The position numbers and the translations under genes were made by a program. The notes beneath the pieces were generated by a model. The model worked only from the letters and a program-made list of their open reading frames with translations. It was not told where the DNA came from and ran no database searches. Of a DNA stretch of 64,000 nucleotides, positions 1 to 10,540 are shown piece after piece. The DNA is from Marsupella aquatica (taxonomy: Eukaryota; Marchantiophyta). The first letter of the stretch is position 1, and each line of letters opens with the position of its first letter. The stretch lies in contig OZ316891.1 of the NCBI GenBank assembly GCA_973895155.1, positions 16,306,001 to 16,370,000 of the forward strand, in the 5' to 3' direction.

Positions 1-552
1 ACCAGGATCAGCAATTCCAGGTGGGCGAGTGAATTTACCAGCTCCAACACTGGTGCGCACCTCATCGGCAATCCTCCTGTCACCAATGTCATCCTGAAAA
101 AGATTCTCATAAGGATTCATCAGTCTTTCCTCCAGGACCTCCATTGGCACATGTTCTCGACTATGGGAGTCCCACCGTGAGAAGCCATCCGCCTCAGTGC
201 CGGATGGACGAAGCCCATACCAACTTCGTAATTGATTGACTGGGGCGCAAATCCCAGGAGTGCTATTAGGAACAGCATTGGAGGGACCGCCAGGGCCCGA
301 ACGAGCATCCTGATCAGAGAAAATTGCACCAGAGTTGATTCCTCGAGGTGAAGAAGGCCTAACAGCCAAAGGTACAAGCGGGGAAGAAGAGGACGAGTTA
401 GCCCAGTGGCCAGCCCCCCCCTCAGCGTCTCGCAAAGACTGTGTATCTCTCATTGCCTGCCCATCACGTAAGTAAGCTGGGCCAAAAGCAAGTGCTCCTC
501 GACCAGTCATGTGAGCGCCAAATCCCGAACCACCTCTCCGATTAGAATTCAT
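1..552 (-). CDS. Unidentified plant gene, 5' coding exon, partial at window edge
   Basis: The minus strand is open without a stop from an ATG at 552-550 to base 1 (184 codons), and an in-frame TGA-free upstream context with a stop lies just before the ATG, so this looks like the true start of a protein whose remainder is outside the window. The N-terminal half is rich in Gly, Ser, Pro and Arg (starts MNSNRRGGSGFGAH) and probably disordered. The second half is more ordered in composition, with segments such as NQLRSWYGLRPSGTEADGF and NPYENLFQDDIGDRR. I recognise no domain and give no function. The reading is supported by length and composition only; an intron could lie inside. Upstream (553 onward) is non-coding and would hold its 5' UTR and promoter, divergent from the fucosyltransferase gene 6 kb away. 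Confidence 0.55.
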   Translation of the reverse strand, partial: MNSNRRGGSGFGAHMTGRGALAFGPAYLRDGQAMRDTQSLRDAEGGAGHWANSSSSSPLVPLAVRPSSPRGINSGAIFSDQDARSGPGGPSNAVPNSTPGICAPVNQLRSWYGLRPSGTEADGFSRWDSHSREHVPMEVLEERLMNPYENLFQDDIGDRRIADEVRTSVGAGKFTRPPGIADPG

Positions 553-1439
553 CCCAGGTCAACACCGGGTCGAAGGCAGAGGCGTCCAACAACAAATGCA
601 AAGTGAAAAAGGAACGAGAGTAAAATTATTTAGAAAGTGTCGCATTCAGCAGCCCATAACAGGGACCAAAATAACTCACCGCTGAAAGTAATACACAAGA
701 AGAAGAAGAGGGGGTCCCACTTCAAGTCTCCAATTGTACGCAGCGTGAAAAGCGACTCTCCAAAGAGGCAAAACACAAACCAGGAGCCGGGAGCATATTC
801 AACTTCAGCGCACAGACACACATCCAAAGGTTTGCATAAATCTCATCCGTCGACGGGAGGGAGCAGGGTAAAATGCCAGTGAGTAAGCAAAAGATTATGA
901 TGCAGTGTAAAGTAGTATCGGTATCCAGAAGGAGCATAAATCAGCAAGTAAACTGGCACCGATTCGATGATAACGCTGTAATCCAGAACTCTACGAGACG
1001 GTTAAGAAGTCGTCAAGCCCTAATGCACTTAACGCAGACCATGAGCATCATTTAGATAACCAAAAGATGCGTTGATCAAATCAGCGCACAAAGTAAAACA
1101 TCTTCCGGAGGGAAGCAACAGTGATCAGCATCCAAGCAGCGACAATGACAGGTCAAGACGAGCCAGAGAAACTAAAAAAATCTAAAAAACCTAAAACGCA
1201 GAGCTCTGCCAGGTCTCACAGTCCATTAGGTCTCACAGTCTCTCCGGATATTTTTGCTCTTAAAGTAGGTGTTTACAAAATACATGTGCTGGCTAACTAC
1301 TTTCAAAAATGACATGTGCATAACATTGGTATCATATTTGTTTTGTTTTTTTGCTAAGGAGAAGAGAAATTTTCATTTTTCTGAGAGATCATTTATCTTT
1401 TGCTCCATGTTGATTCTTCTTCTCTTTCTTCATCATGTT
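553..1439. other. Non-coding stretch upstream of the 1-552 gene
   Basis: Only short unsupported ORFs occur here. It should contain the 5' UTR and promoter of the minus-strand gene. I see no clear TATA box or repeat. Confidence 0.4.
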
Positions 1440-2233
1440 GGAAAGGGAGGGAGGGTGCCAAAGAGCGAGGATGGGAGACTGGAAGGAGAGAAAGGAAGGG
1501 CACACAAGAGGAGATTGAAGAAAAAAGGAAAAAAATTGTGAATTTATCTCCCTCCATATAGCTAAGGGCAACCACACTTGACCCTGTAACACCCCAGCCG
1601 CCCCCTATCTTGCGTTCCCTCCCATGCTCTCACCCTTGCCACAACATTGCTTTCACAATAGCACCTTGGGACATACATTGCCTCAATATCTTTGCCTCAA
1701 CTTGACAATTTTTCTCGCCTTGACATATTTTTCTCAGTTTGACATCTTTTTATCTCCTCAACTTTTTATCATATTGACATGTTTTCTCTCCTTGAGATAT
1801 TTTCCTCACCCCAATGTTATTTTCAATTTCACATTGACATCTTTTTCTCACCTTGCCATCTTTCCTCTCTGCACCTTTTTTCTCCTCAACATCTTTTATC
1901 ACCTTAGCATTTTCTCATGCACCTTGATATAGTTTCTCTTCTTGAGATATAATTTTATCTTTGGCATCTCTACTCATCTCAGCATCATATTTTCATTTTC
2001 ATATTTTTTTCTCTCATGGACATGATTTCCTCACCTTAATTTTCCATTTTCCATTTTCCTCACCTTGACATTTTTTTCTCTCATTTAACGTTTTTCTCAC
2101 CTTGTCATCTTTTTCTCTCCTCGACATATTTTTCTCATCTCAGCATCTTTTTATCTCCTTGATATCTTTTCCTCACCTCAATGTTTTTTTCTCACCTCAA
2201 CATCTTCTGGGCAACGAATGGGCATCAGGCTAT
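1440..2233 (+). mobile_element. Helitron-like non-autonomous segment, degenerate copy
   Basis: A purine-rich block (about 1440-1545) is followed by an 18-bp minisatellite (about 1690-2208) and then by a terminus GGCAACGAATGGGCATCAGG ending CTAT at 2230-2233. This is a decayed version of the better-preserved terminus at 3029-3053, with the hairpin lost. The same order (purine-rich block, array, terminus) recurs in the next segment, so the two look like copies of one family. The 5' end is not defined and no Rep/helicase is present. Confidence 0.4.
1690..2208. repeat. 18-bp minisatellite, degenerate
   Basis: The unit is close to GACATCTTTTTCTCACCT, pyrimidine-rich on the plus strand, with many substitutions and small indels. 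Its period is visible as a six-residue repeat in plus-strand translation. Confidence 0.75.
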
Positions 2234-2236
2234 TTG

Positions 2237-2257
2237 TATATATATATATATATATAT
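2237..2257. repeat. (TA)n microsatellite
   Basis: About ten TA dinucleotides lie directly beyond the degenerate Helitron-like 3' terminus. Confidence 0.95.
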
Positions 2258-2339
2258 TGTGCCAAAATAATGAGACTTCACACCCATAAACTATGACAAA
2301 TATTTCTATGGTTTTTCATCACAATTGTCTCACAAAATT

Positions 2340-3053
2340 TGACTTTTATTGTCCCAAAGAAAGCCTTGGAAGCAAAGCAAAGAGGGGGAGAGGCAAGGAG
2401 AAAGGGGAAGGGGGGGCACATGGATGAGAAAAGAGGGAGAGGCTTCATCTTGCCCCATCCGGTCGCAGGTAAGGGGTGGAAAAAGTGTCAAGTTTATTTT
2501 CTCACCTCAAAATCTGTTGCTCTACTTTACATCTTTTTCTGCTCAAAATCTTTTTCTCTCCTTTGCACACGTTTCTCTCCTCAACATCTTTTGTTCACCT
2601 AGACATATTTTCTCTCCTCAATTTTTTTCTCATCTCAACATCTATTTCTCTCCTCAACATCTTTTCTCTCCTGGACATATGTTTCTCACTTGGACATCTT
2701 TTCTCTCTTTGACATCTTTTTTTCTCCTCTACTTCTTTTATCATCTCAACATCTTTTCCTCACCTCAACATTATTCTCTCCTCAACATCTTTTCGCTCCT
2801 TCACATCTTTTATCGCCTCAACATCTTTTCTCTCCTCGACATCTTCTATCACCTCGACATCTTTTCTCTCCTTGACATCTTTTATCACCTCGACATCTTT
2901 TCTCTCCTAGACATCTTCTATCACCTCGACATCTTTTGCTCACCTCAACATCTTTTCTCTCCTCGACATCTTTTATCATCTCAACATCTTTTCTCTCCTC
3001 GACATCCTTTTTCACCTCGACATCTTTTGTGCAACGCACGGGCATTGGGCTAG
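2340..3053 (+). mobile_element. Helitron-like non-autonomous segment with preserved 3' terminus
   Basis: The right end has the two hallmarks of a Helitron 3' end: a short hairpin GTGC-AAC-GCAC at 3029-3039, then ten bases later CTAG at 3050-3053 followed by T. The stretch GTGCAACGCACGGGCATT closely resembles 3' ends widely seen in plant Helitrons. Inside are a purine-rich block (about 2380-2450) and an 18-bp minisatellite. No coding capacity is present, so it would be non-autonomous. The 5' TC end could not be located; the left boundary is set from similarity to the preceding segment. Confidence 0.55.
2495..3027. repeat. 18-bp minisatellite with 36-bp higher-order unit
   Basis: Units of the form GACATCTTTTCTCTCCTC alternate with GACATCTTTTATCACCTC, most regularly from 2810 to 2990, giving a 36-bp dimer period. 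It abuts the Helitron-like 3' hairpin. Confidence 0.85.
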
Positions 3054-5234
3054 TAACAGGAAATAATTTTCCAGTTTCCTAGCACGGTGTAAAGACTCAG
3101 ATTCGTATGTTTGGTATGTGTGCTATATGAGCCAATAAGGTTCCGTTAGGTTTGTGTGAGAGGATAGTTCTCTCTTGTGAGACATTGAAAAGTTATCTTT
3201 CAATGTTGAGCCTTGGAGAGGAGAGCTTGTGTGGTGGCTATGGTAGCTGAGAGCTCTCTCTATGTAATGTGGATTCCTTGAGTGCAAGGTGCGTTGGCTT
3301 GACATACGTGTGTGATCGGATCGGACAGGATTGAATGCGTATTGTTGGCATTGATCGTTGTTTGGATTCTATTGAGATTATTGTGGGTTTTGGACATGTG
3401 TGGACATGAATTCCACTTGTATTCCATTCTCTTGTCTTTGTGATGTGACAGTGTGACTATGTTTAGATTCATGTGACAAACAATATATGTTATGTAGCGA
3501 TGTGTATGCGCACGACATCACAGTTGCCTTGCACAACTCCAAACTGAAACGACCAGGTCAAAGAGCCGACAGCAAGGCTGGCCTATGTATCCGAGACCAC
3601 CACCACACGCCAAACTCTTCGCTGAAAAATGGGCATGTAAAATTTGGGATGCCACAAAAATGTTGCTGAAGAAAGAAACTGTTCAGGTATCTCTATAATT
3701 ATCCACTTCCGGACTATCTACTGCATTGCCTTTCTCCTAACACACCGGATTTACCGTTGGAGCAACGCGGTGACACCGAAGATAGAATTCCAAACCAATA
3801 AACGGAAGTACATCTGCCTCAACAAGGAGGAAATTCTGAGATGTATTTACTTTGGACAAAAATTAAGAGGATGGTATGGTGATTGATCTCCTCTTGAAAA
3901 TTCCTTATCGTACATTGCACGCTCCGGTGCTCAAAGCAAAGCCAGGTCCACAAGTTTGTGTAGTCTTAGTCTGATGCCAAAAAAGAAACTAAAACTTATA
4001 TTTCCCAAACATAAATCGATCAGAATACATGTGAAATGTCACAGGAGTTCATCATGCCACAGTAATGCCCAATCAGTACATTTTGAGGAAAATACACTTT
4101 TATACTAATTTAAAGCCAACTCGAATCCTCGCCAAACATGAGCAATCTCAGCATTTGTCAGGAGTATGGGGAATGACACACAATCTAGCTGATCCCACTT
4201 GACGGTATTAAACAAACTCAGCTGCAACAGAAACACACAATTCCCCTCAAATCCCTCGTTGTTGGATGATAGTGGGTTTGTTCCAAATCCTCCCGTGTTC
4301 CGACAGACCTGACCACACGAACTGAAGTCCAGCTCTCCAGCTTACCTCCTTCGGTTAGGCTATCCCGCATTCACCGCTGCCTCCTTTTTCTCTCTCATTT
4401 CATTTCTTGCTGTTTCTCCGCTCCTCCCGCTCTTCACGAGCTGACAAGGGTCTTCAATTACACCGCCAGGCCTACCAATCAAGCAAACAAAGAGCCCTTT
4501 CGGACCAATTTGTTCTGCATACGACACGAACAATCAAAGGCTGTCGTGAACCAGGTCATTGAAACTTACAGCTTTGGGGATTAACATCTGATCGAAATAA
4601 AGTAAGGAGAGATATAGCCTTGGTCAAGCTTCATGCCCTCCACACTGCCAGGCTACAGACAGTGAGACCTAAACTCAAAAGACTCATTCACGACACCCAT
4701 CTGCCATCCCAACTTCATATGCACAACAGTTCAGCTCAACTGCGATCGAGCGCAGCTCAGCTTTCAGCCCAATTCTGCCCAAACGCATACGCATCGACAA
4801 TCTCCAAACATTCTCTATTGAAATCAGATACAATCCAAAGATCCACTCAGATGCAGGTACTCTGCCAAACACGTTCGTTTGCCTTTGTTCAACCTTCGAG
4901 TATCGAGAACTGGCACCACTCGTTCCCCTTTGCACACCGTTAGCCAAAATCCTCACACTGTCGTTCAACACCCGGTTACAGTCAGTCTATAATTCACCCT
5001 CATCAAATGATGCGGGCGCCATGGAATGAGACTCGGACTTGCCCTCAAATGCACCTCGGGGTGACGACAGTTTGAGGGTGAGAGCCAGGTCAAGGGCTGA
5101 TGGAATATTACTCTTACACACTCGTAAATCCTGTCAGGAGAAGAGGTTACCGGTGTGTAACCATTTCTACAGGGGCCTGCTATAATCATAATTTGGTGTC
5201 GTGAAAAGTTGAGTCGGTAACCTCTTTCCGGGCC
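3054..5234. other. Intergenic, nothing recognised
   Basis: Only short ORFs without recognisable domains. The part at 3060-3480 has a simple transcribed-leader or LTR-like character but no partner copy in the window. Confidence 0.3.
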
Positions 5235-5420
5235 GGGCAGGAGTTACGTACGCTAATGCAGGGCAGGGCTGGGGTTATAGGCTGTAACCTGCTCCCGGAA
5301 TATTCAAAGAAGCTTCTCGGCTACCGCTGGTCAGTTTCTTTTCATATTCCGGAAGCAGGGTTATAGCCTAGTAACCCTGCGCCCAAACCTGCATTACCCT
5401 ATACGTAAGCCTCCTACCCT
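5235..5420. repeat. Long imperfect inverted repeat (foldback)
   Basis: The left arm (5235-5305, GGGCAGGAGTTACGTA through CCCGGAATATTC) pairs with the reverse complement of the right arm (5343-5420, CATATTCCGGAAGC through CTCCTACCC) around a loop of about 37 bases. Shared blocks in order are GGG-AGGAG, TTACGTA, TAATGCAGG, GGGTTA, TAGGCT, TAACC and CCGGAATAT. It could be a MITE or a hairpin-RNA locus; no flanking duplication was established. Confidence 0.75.
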
Positions 5421-6683
5421 CAACCTTTGGGACAAAACACAATGTAGTGAGGTAGTTTGCACGTTTTTACCGGCCCTCCTTATCAGTCACTAAATCCCTG
5501 CCGTGACTGGTCGGACGCAAATGGCCCGACCCGGGACAGTCTTGGGGGTCCTCACAAAATTCACATATTTGAGACTCCTGTTGTAGCCCCTGTGTCTCGT
5601 ACCCCTCTTTGAGTCCGATATTTTCTTAGCCGTTTTCTTATCTAGCCTCCTGCGGAGCAGGACAGTAGTGTGAGGCTCCCCGTCCCATCCTCCCGTGTTG
5701 CCCGTCGGTGGTTAGGTCGGCCCAGTCCTCTGTACAGCGTCTCGTTAAACATAGGGGAAAGTTTTGTGTTTACATGCTGCGGTCTTCAGAATTAATATCC
5801 AAAATGATCACATCTTTGCTAGTTTGATTTCTCATCCCACTCGATGCTACTTTATCGCTCACCTTCTTTGTCTGCCGTTCTTCTCGTGGTCGTTCCTCGA
5901 TTCTGCTGTTCGTCCCTGACTGCACGACGACACAAATGGAACTGATCCCATCGTGTACCCCGAAAAGTTCATTAAATTCATTTGGCCGGGATAATCTGAC
6001 TGAGACCGGCTTCCAGGTATTGTCGATACATTTAAGATCTAGATGCCGTTGATCGGCAGACGTGCGGGAGGCAGTCTTTCCAACTCCCAGGGTACTGCCT
6101 CACTGATGGCGGGCGTAGACTTATTCATGATGGGGATGCATTGAGAGTGTTGATTGGAGCAATTGAGTTTTGAAGCTTACATGTCGCAGTCCGCGAGAGA
6201 GTGTGGTAGGTCCGGACGTGACAATTCGTCGAGGAAACCTGCTGTCAACCAAGAGTTGATGATTCGCCACGAACGATCGAGCACTTGTGTGAGGTTAAAT
6301 CGTGAGAAACCGCCGCATCCGGAATATCTCTGCTCGTGCTCTGCGTTTGGTCTGTCCCCGGCGTCTGAAGAAGTTCCAGTTGTGTTCTGAAAGGCAGGGG
6401 TGATGGCTCGCGTGACCATGGTTCTCATATTGTGATGTCAAGTTATGATGCCTGCGTTGGCGAGGATAGATTTGTGAAGGAGTTAGTCAAATACTGGCGT
6501 GGCGATTTTCAGATTAGGATCTGAGAATTAGATAGGATGGCGAGGATACAGTTGTGAAGAACTTCATAAAATTGACGCAAACAGAGGGACAGAACCAAAA
6601 CCAAAGGCAAAACCTATAGCCTGTTCAAAGTCGAAGTACTGGAGATAGATCCGTCGACGGTGGATTTTGTAGATAATCCGGAA
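5421..6683 (+). other. Upstream region and probable 5' leader of the fucosyltransferase gene
   Basis: No supported coding sequence. A pyrimidine-rich stretch at about 5860-5930 resembles a transcribed 5' UTR. The coding frame at 6684 has an upstream GTG at 6660 in the same frame but no earlier in-frame ATG that I trust. No TATA element was identified. Confidence 0.35.
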
Positions 6684-9600
6684 ATGGCTCCGCCGCATCG
6701 GGGTGGGAGTTCTGAGCCCACAACCCCGCTACTCGCAGGTGGGCGGGATTTCACCCAAGTATTGCTCAGTCCCCGCATATCAGGAACCAAGAGCCCTATG
6801 AACAGGCGATCTTTCTCGTCGAAGCGGATGCAAGAGGGTGACATATTTTCCTATTTCGAAACAGGTCGTTTCGCAGAAGAGGACGAGTCACCTCGAAGCT
6901 TGGGAGTGAGCAAGAAGCTGCGTTTTCTAGAACAATTGCTTCTGGGTATCCTTGGCGATTGTTTATTTCGCCGTTCGCTTGTAGCTGTGAACTCTTTCAG
7001 TTTGAAAAGGAGCGTAAGACAGTCTCTGTTTTTCTTCTTCGGCATTTTAATATTCACTTTTCTCCTGGTGAAGATCTCGTCCATGGGATGGCTCAGCCTT
7101 GACATGGCCCGTGGTCCCGTTTTCTACCCGTCCAAGGTACGTGTGTTATACAGCCTTTGCGTGATTTTTAGGCAGTCGCCCGGGAAAATCGCCCGGGAAA
7201 ATCGTATCTCGTAGGTGCAGAATTGTCAACCTCCTTCTGCCAACCTAGTATGGCGCTCTTCAGGATTTTTGGCACCTGGGTAAAGCGTTTGAATCTCACG
7301 GGATTAGTCAATTGCCAAACCGCCTCGAAGCGGTTCTTAGTTTTTGGCTGCACGAAGACGTCCATTGCAGGCCACGTGAAGGTGATAACTGCTGGCCAAT
7401 CCCGAATTTGAGTGGTTGTACCGATTTGAGGCATTAACGGCGTTTTTATTCCAATTGAAATTTGCTGGCAGACCTTACCTGATCGATTAGTGGTGAGGAC
7501 ACTCGGAAACATTGCGACATCTGAAGCTATTCTTGAACAAGTTCCCAGTCTGGATAGACTTGCTTTTGATCAAAAGTCTGTTCTACTGAACGGGGAAATT
7601 AGAATTGCGAAGATTCAGGTATCTTCTGTAAGTTACCTCACACCTTGGTATTTCAGTATGGCATCTACCATACCATAATAATACAGTAGAAGGCACGTTT
7701 TAATCTCATGTAAGCTAATGATTGCTCTTCGACTCAGGTCGTACCGGACAAAAATAATCTTTGGGCGAAACCTGACAGTGAGACATTCGAGCAATGCATC
7801 GGCCGCAGCGAGAGCTACACAGGCATGTATTCTTCCTTCGATTCAATAGCAGAGAGCTAAACTGGAAGTTGGAAGTCAAGAACGAGAAGTGACCACTCCT
7901 TGGCCCCACAGTACTTATATGTTCAGGTCCAGACTATTCTATTAGACTAAAGCAGTTTCACCGTGTGGGAGGTTGTCTGGTCAGTTAGTGCTTCATTGAG
8001 CCGAAGAGTAGGTGAACACGTTTACAAGGGTCTTAAGTTTAGCCTGGAATGAGCCTGAGACCTACGTTGGTGTCTATTTCCTCGTACCGACAATGATCTT
8101 GTGCGAGATTGGCTGTTCGTCTTCGAATGCGATTCAAAAGTGCTGGGGATAAGTCGAGTAGATTCTACCAAAACTTGATGGCGGAATTACATGCTAAGTA
8201 ATTGTAGGGAAAACGTTTGGAAGGGTCTTAAGATTATCTTGGAATTAGCCTGAGACCTGCCTTGGTGTCTATTTCCAGTTATCGACAAAGATCTTATTCC
8301 AATTGGGCTGTTTGTCTGAGAATGCGTTTCGAAAGTGCTGGGGATAAGTCGAGTAGATCCCACCGAAACTTGATGGCTGAATTGCATGCTAAGTAATCGT
8401 AGTATCTGACTTTAAGAGGAGTCTCAATTGTTTGCAAAGGTCAGAGTCTCGATGTTAGTTGTATCTCATGGATAATCGTCACTGTCGGGCTGGGTTCCCC
8501 AGATCCGGGTGAAGCAACAAATGGCTACATCCTGGTTAATGCCAACGGTGGACTGAATCAAATGCGCTCAGGAGTACGTGCAATCACTTTCTCTTTGTTG
8601 TTTAGATCGAATCAGTCAGTCGGTCGTCGGAGTTGTCCTTCATTCTAATCATTGTGTTTGGAACTGACAGATTTGTGACATGGTGGCAGTCGCAAGAATT
8701 ATGAATGCCACCTTGATTGTCCCATCTCTTGATCATAGCTCGTTCTGGGATGACCCCAGGTAATGTCTCTGCCCTTTGAAGATTCATTACTTGTTTATCT
8801 TTGAGTTGTGAAGAGCTAAGGCCATCCCGGGATGATGTGTCGTCCGTCCCTTCGTGCTTGCCTCAGGAACTGGTTTTGTGTTATTGCAGTGAATTCAAGG
8901 ATATTTTTGACGTGCGCCATTTTATCGATTCACTCAAAGAGGACGTGCGAATTCTGGAAGCACTTCCTCCATCTGTTGCAGGCATCACTCCCTTGAAGAA
9001 AGCTCCTATCTCTTGGTCCAAAGTATGCGAAGGGTGACACCGACTTTTCTACATTTCTTCTCCTTCTAACGTTTGTCGTTTATTTCTTATTCAATTTATG
9101 GGTTTTGGATGTTGGTCCGTAAATTTATTTGTTTTAGTTTCTTCTTTTGCTCAAACGTGAGTAAGTTTCTAGGCTGTCGTCAACTGTGGCACTTCCTCAC
9201 CTCCAATGTCTTATGAATTTGACTTTCTGTTGTTTTCCATAGATGCTAAATTCATTCATTTTGTGCAGGCTTCCTATTTTCGAAATGAGCTAGTTCCCTT
9301 GTTGGAACAGCACAAAGTCCTATTCTTCACACATGCTGATTCACGACTTGCAAACAACGATATACCAGATTACATTCAACATCTGCGTTGTCGTGTCAAT
9401 TATCGAGCTCTAAGATATGCTGAGCCAATACAAGCGGCTGGTGATAAACTTGTAGCTAGAATGCGGAGCGATGAAAGCCCCTATATTGCCCTGCACCTCA
9501 GGTTGCTACTCGTACCTGGTTAGTCTATTGTAGACGCCACTTCAAAGACAGCTTGCACCAGGACACAGTTGTCGCTTGATTTTTTGGGAAATGTATTGCA

Positions 9601-10540
9601 ATCACATGTTTAGCTGCAAATCTAACACTGGATCTTCTCGATAATACTACCACCACCTGCAGGTATGAGAAGGATATGCTGGCCTTCACTGGATGCACAC
9701 ACGGGTTGTCCACAGCTGAAGCACAGCAACTCTATGAAATGCGGAAAAATGTGAAGCATTGGAAAGAAAAAGAGATCGATGGAGAGGAAAGACGAAAACA
9801 AGGTGGCTGTCCATTGACTCCACATGAAACTGCCCTTTTGATGAGGGCATTAGGATATCCATCAGCCACAAAGATCTACATTGTTGCTGGCACAATATAT
9901 GGGAATAGCAGCATGCGAACCTTGACGCAGGCTTACCCCAATATTTATTCTCACGCAACTTTGGCTACTGACGAGGAGTTAGCGGCTCTCAAGGGTTTCC
10001 AGAATAGGCTTGCAGGTCTGGACTACACTCTCGCTTTGAAGAGTGACATCTTTATCTACACATACGATGGAAATATGGCTAAGGCTGTACAAGGGCATCG
10101 AAGATTTGAGGGCCATGAGAAAACTATCAATCCTGACAGGTAAGCCGGGCCTTAGGTATTGAGATCCCTGTAAATTTTTACAAACATTTTATAGTGTCAG
10201 ACCTTCGACAATGAATGCATGTCTTGTTTACTGCATAGTCAGGAATGGACGATGACGTCATCGTTGAAATTTATTGTCCTCTTGCATTGCCTGCAGGCAA
10301 AATCTGGTGAGGCTAGTTGATGATTATGAATCGAACGCCATATCTTGGAATTTATTCGAAACTGAGGTCAGGAGGTTACACGAAAATCGGACAGGAGCTC
10401 CTTCCTGGAGAATATCTGGGGATTCTCCAAAGACTGAGGAGAATTTCTATGCAAACCCGTTGCCAGGTTGCATCTGTAAGAAGACAGAAGCTAGTAAAAC
10501 AGTTCAAGCCAGTGCCAGAAGACTACTCAAGGGACTTTGA
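6684..10540 (+). CDS. Plant O-fucosyltransferase family protein, nine exons, 643 aa
   Basis: The exon model is 6684-7136, 7472-7618, 7738-7822, 8503-8573, 8671-8759, 8890-9022, 9269-9501, 9663-10139 and 10297-10540. All phases join, giving 644 codons with the TGA at 10538. The protein is a predicted type II Golgi membrane protein: cytosolic Ser/Pro/Arg-rich tail (about 1-110), one membrane anchor [17 protein letters not shown] (about 114-130), then the lumenal O-FucT domain. Family motifs seen are [18 protein letters not shown] with [15 protein letters not shown] (about 233-265), [29 protein letters not shown] (about 397), [16 protein letters not shown] (about 550) and the C-terminal [13 protein letters not shown]. 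The family transfers fucose or a related deoxysugar from a nucleotide sugar, and some members make cell-wall pectin; the substrate here cannot be told. Intron 3 uses a GC donor (7823) and holds a tandem duplication. All expected blocks are present in order. Confidence 0.92.
8012..8402. repeat. Tandem duplication of about 195 bp inside intron 3
   Basis: Copy 1 (8012-8207) and copy 2 (8208-8402) align end to end with scattered substitutions. Shared blocks include AAGGGTCTTAAG, GCCTGAGACCT, TTGGTGTCTATTTCC, AAAGTGCTGGGGATAAGTCG and ATGCTAAGTAAT. It is wholly intronic. Confidence 0.9.

Noticed and set aside
2349-3053. A 234-codon plus ORF over the minisatellite
   Set aside because: Its sequence is mostly the 18-bp repeat translated (six-residue period), so openness follows from the repeat unit, not from coding.
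1440-3053. CRISPR-like array
   Set aside because: The repeats are contiguous 18-mers with no unique spacers and the genome is eukaryotic.
6154-6428. Short ORFs on both strands just upstream of the fucosyltransferase gene
   Set aside because: Neither shows a family motif; a uORF role cannot be argued without the transcript start.
7168-7512. A 114-codon minus ORF across intron 1 and exon 2 of the fucosyltransferase gene
   Set aside because: It is antisense to a conserved exon, has no domain, and no supporting start or splice context.
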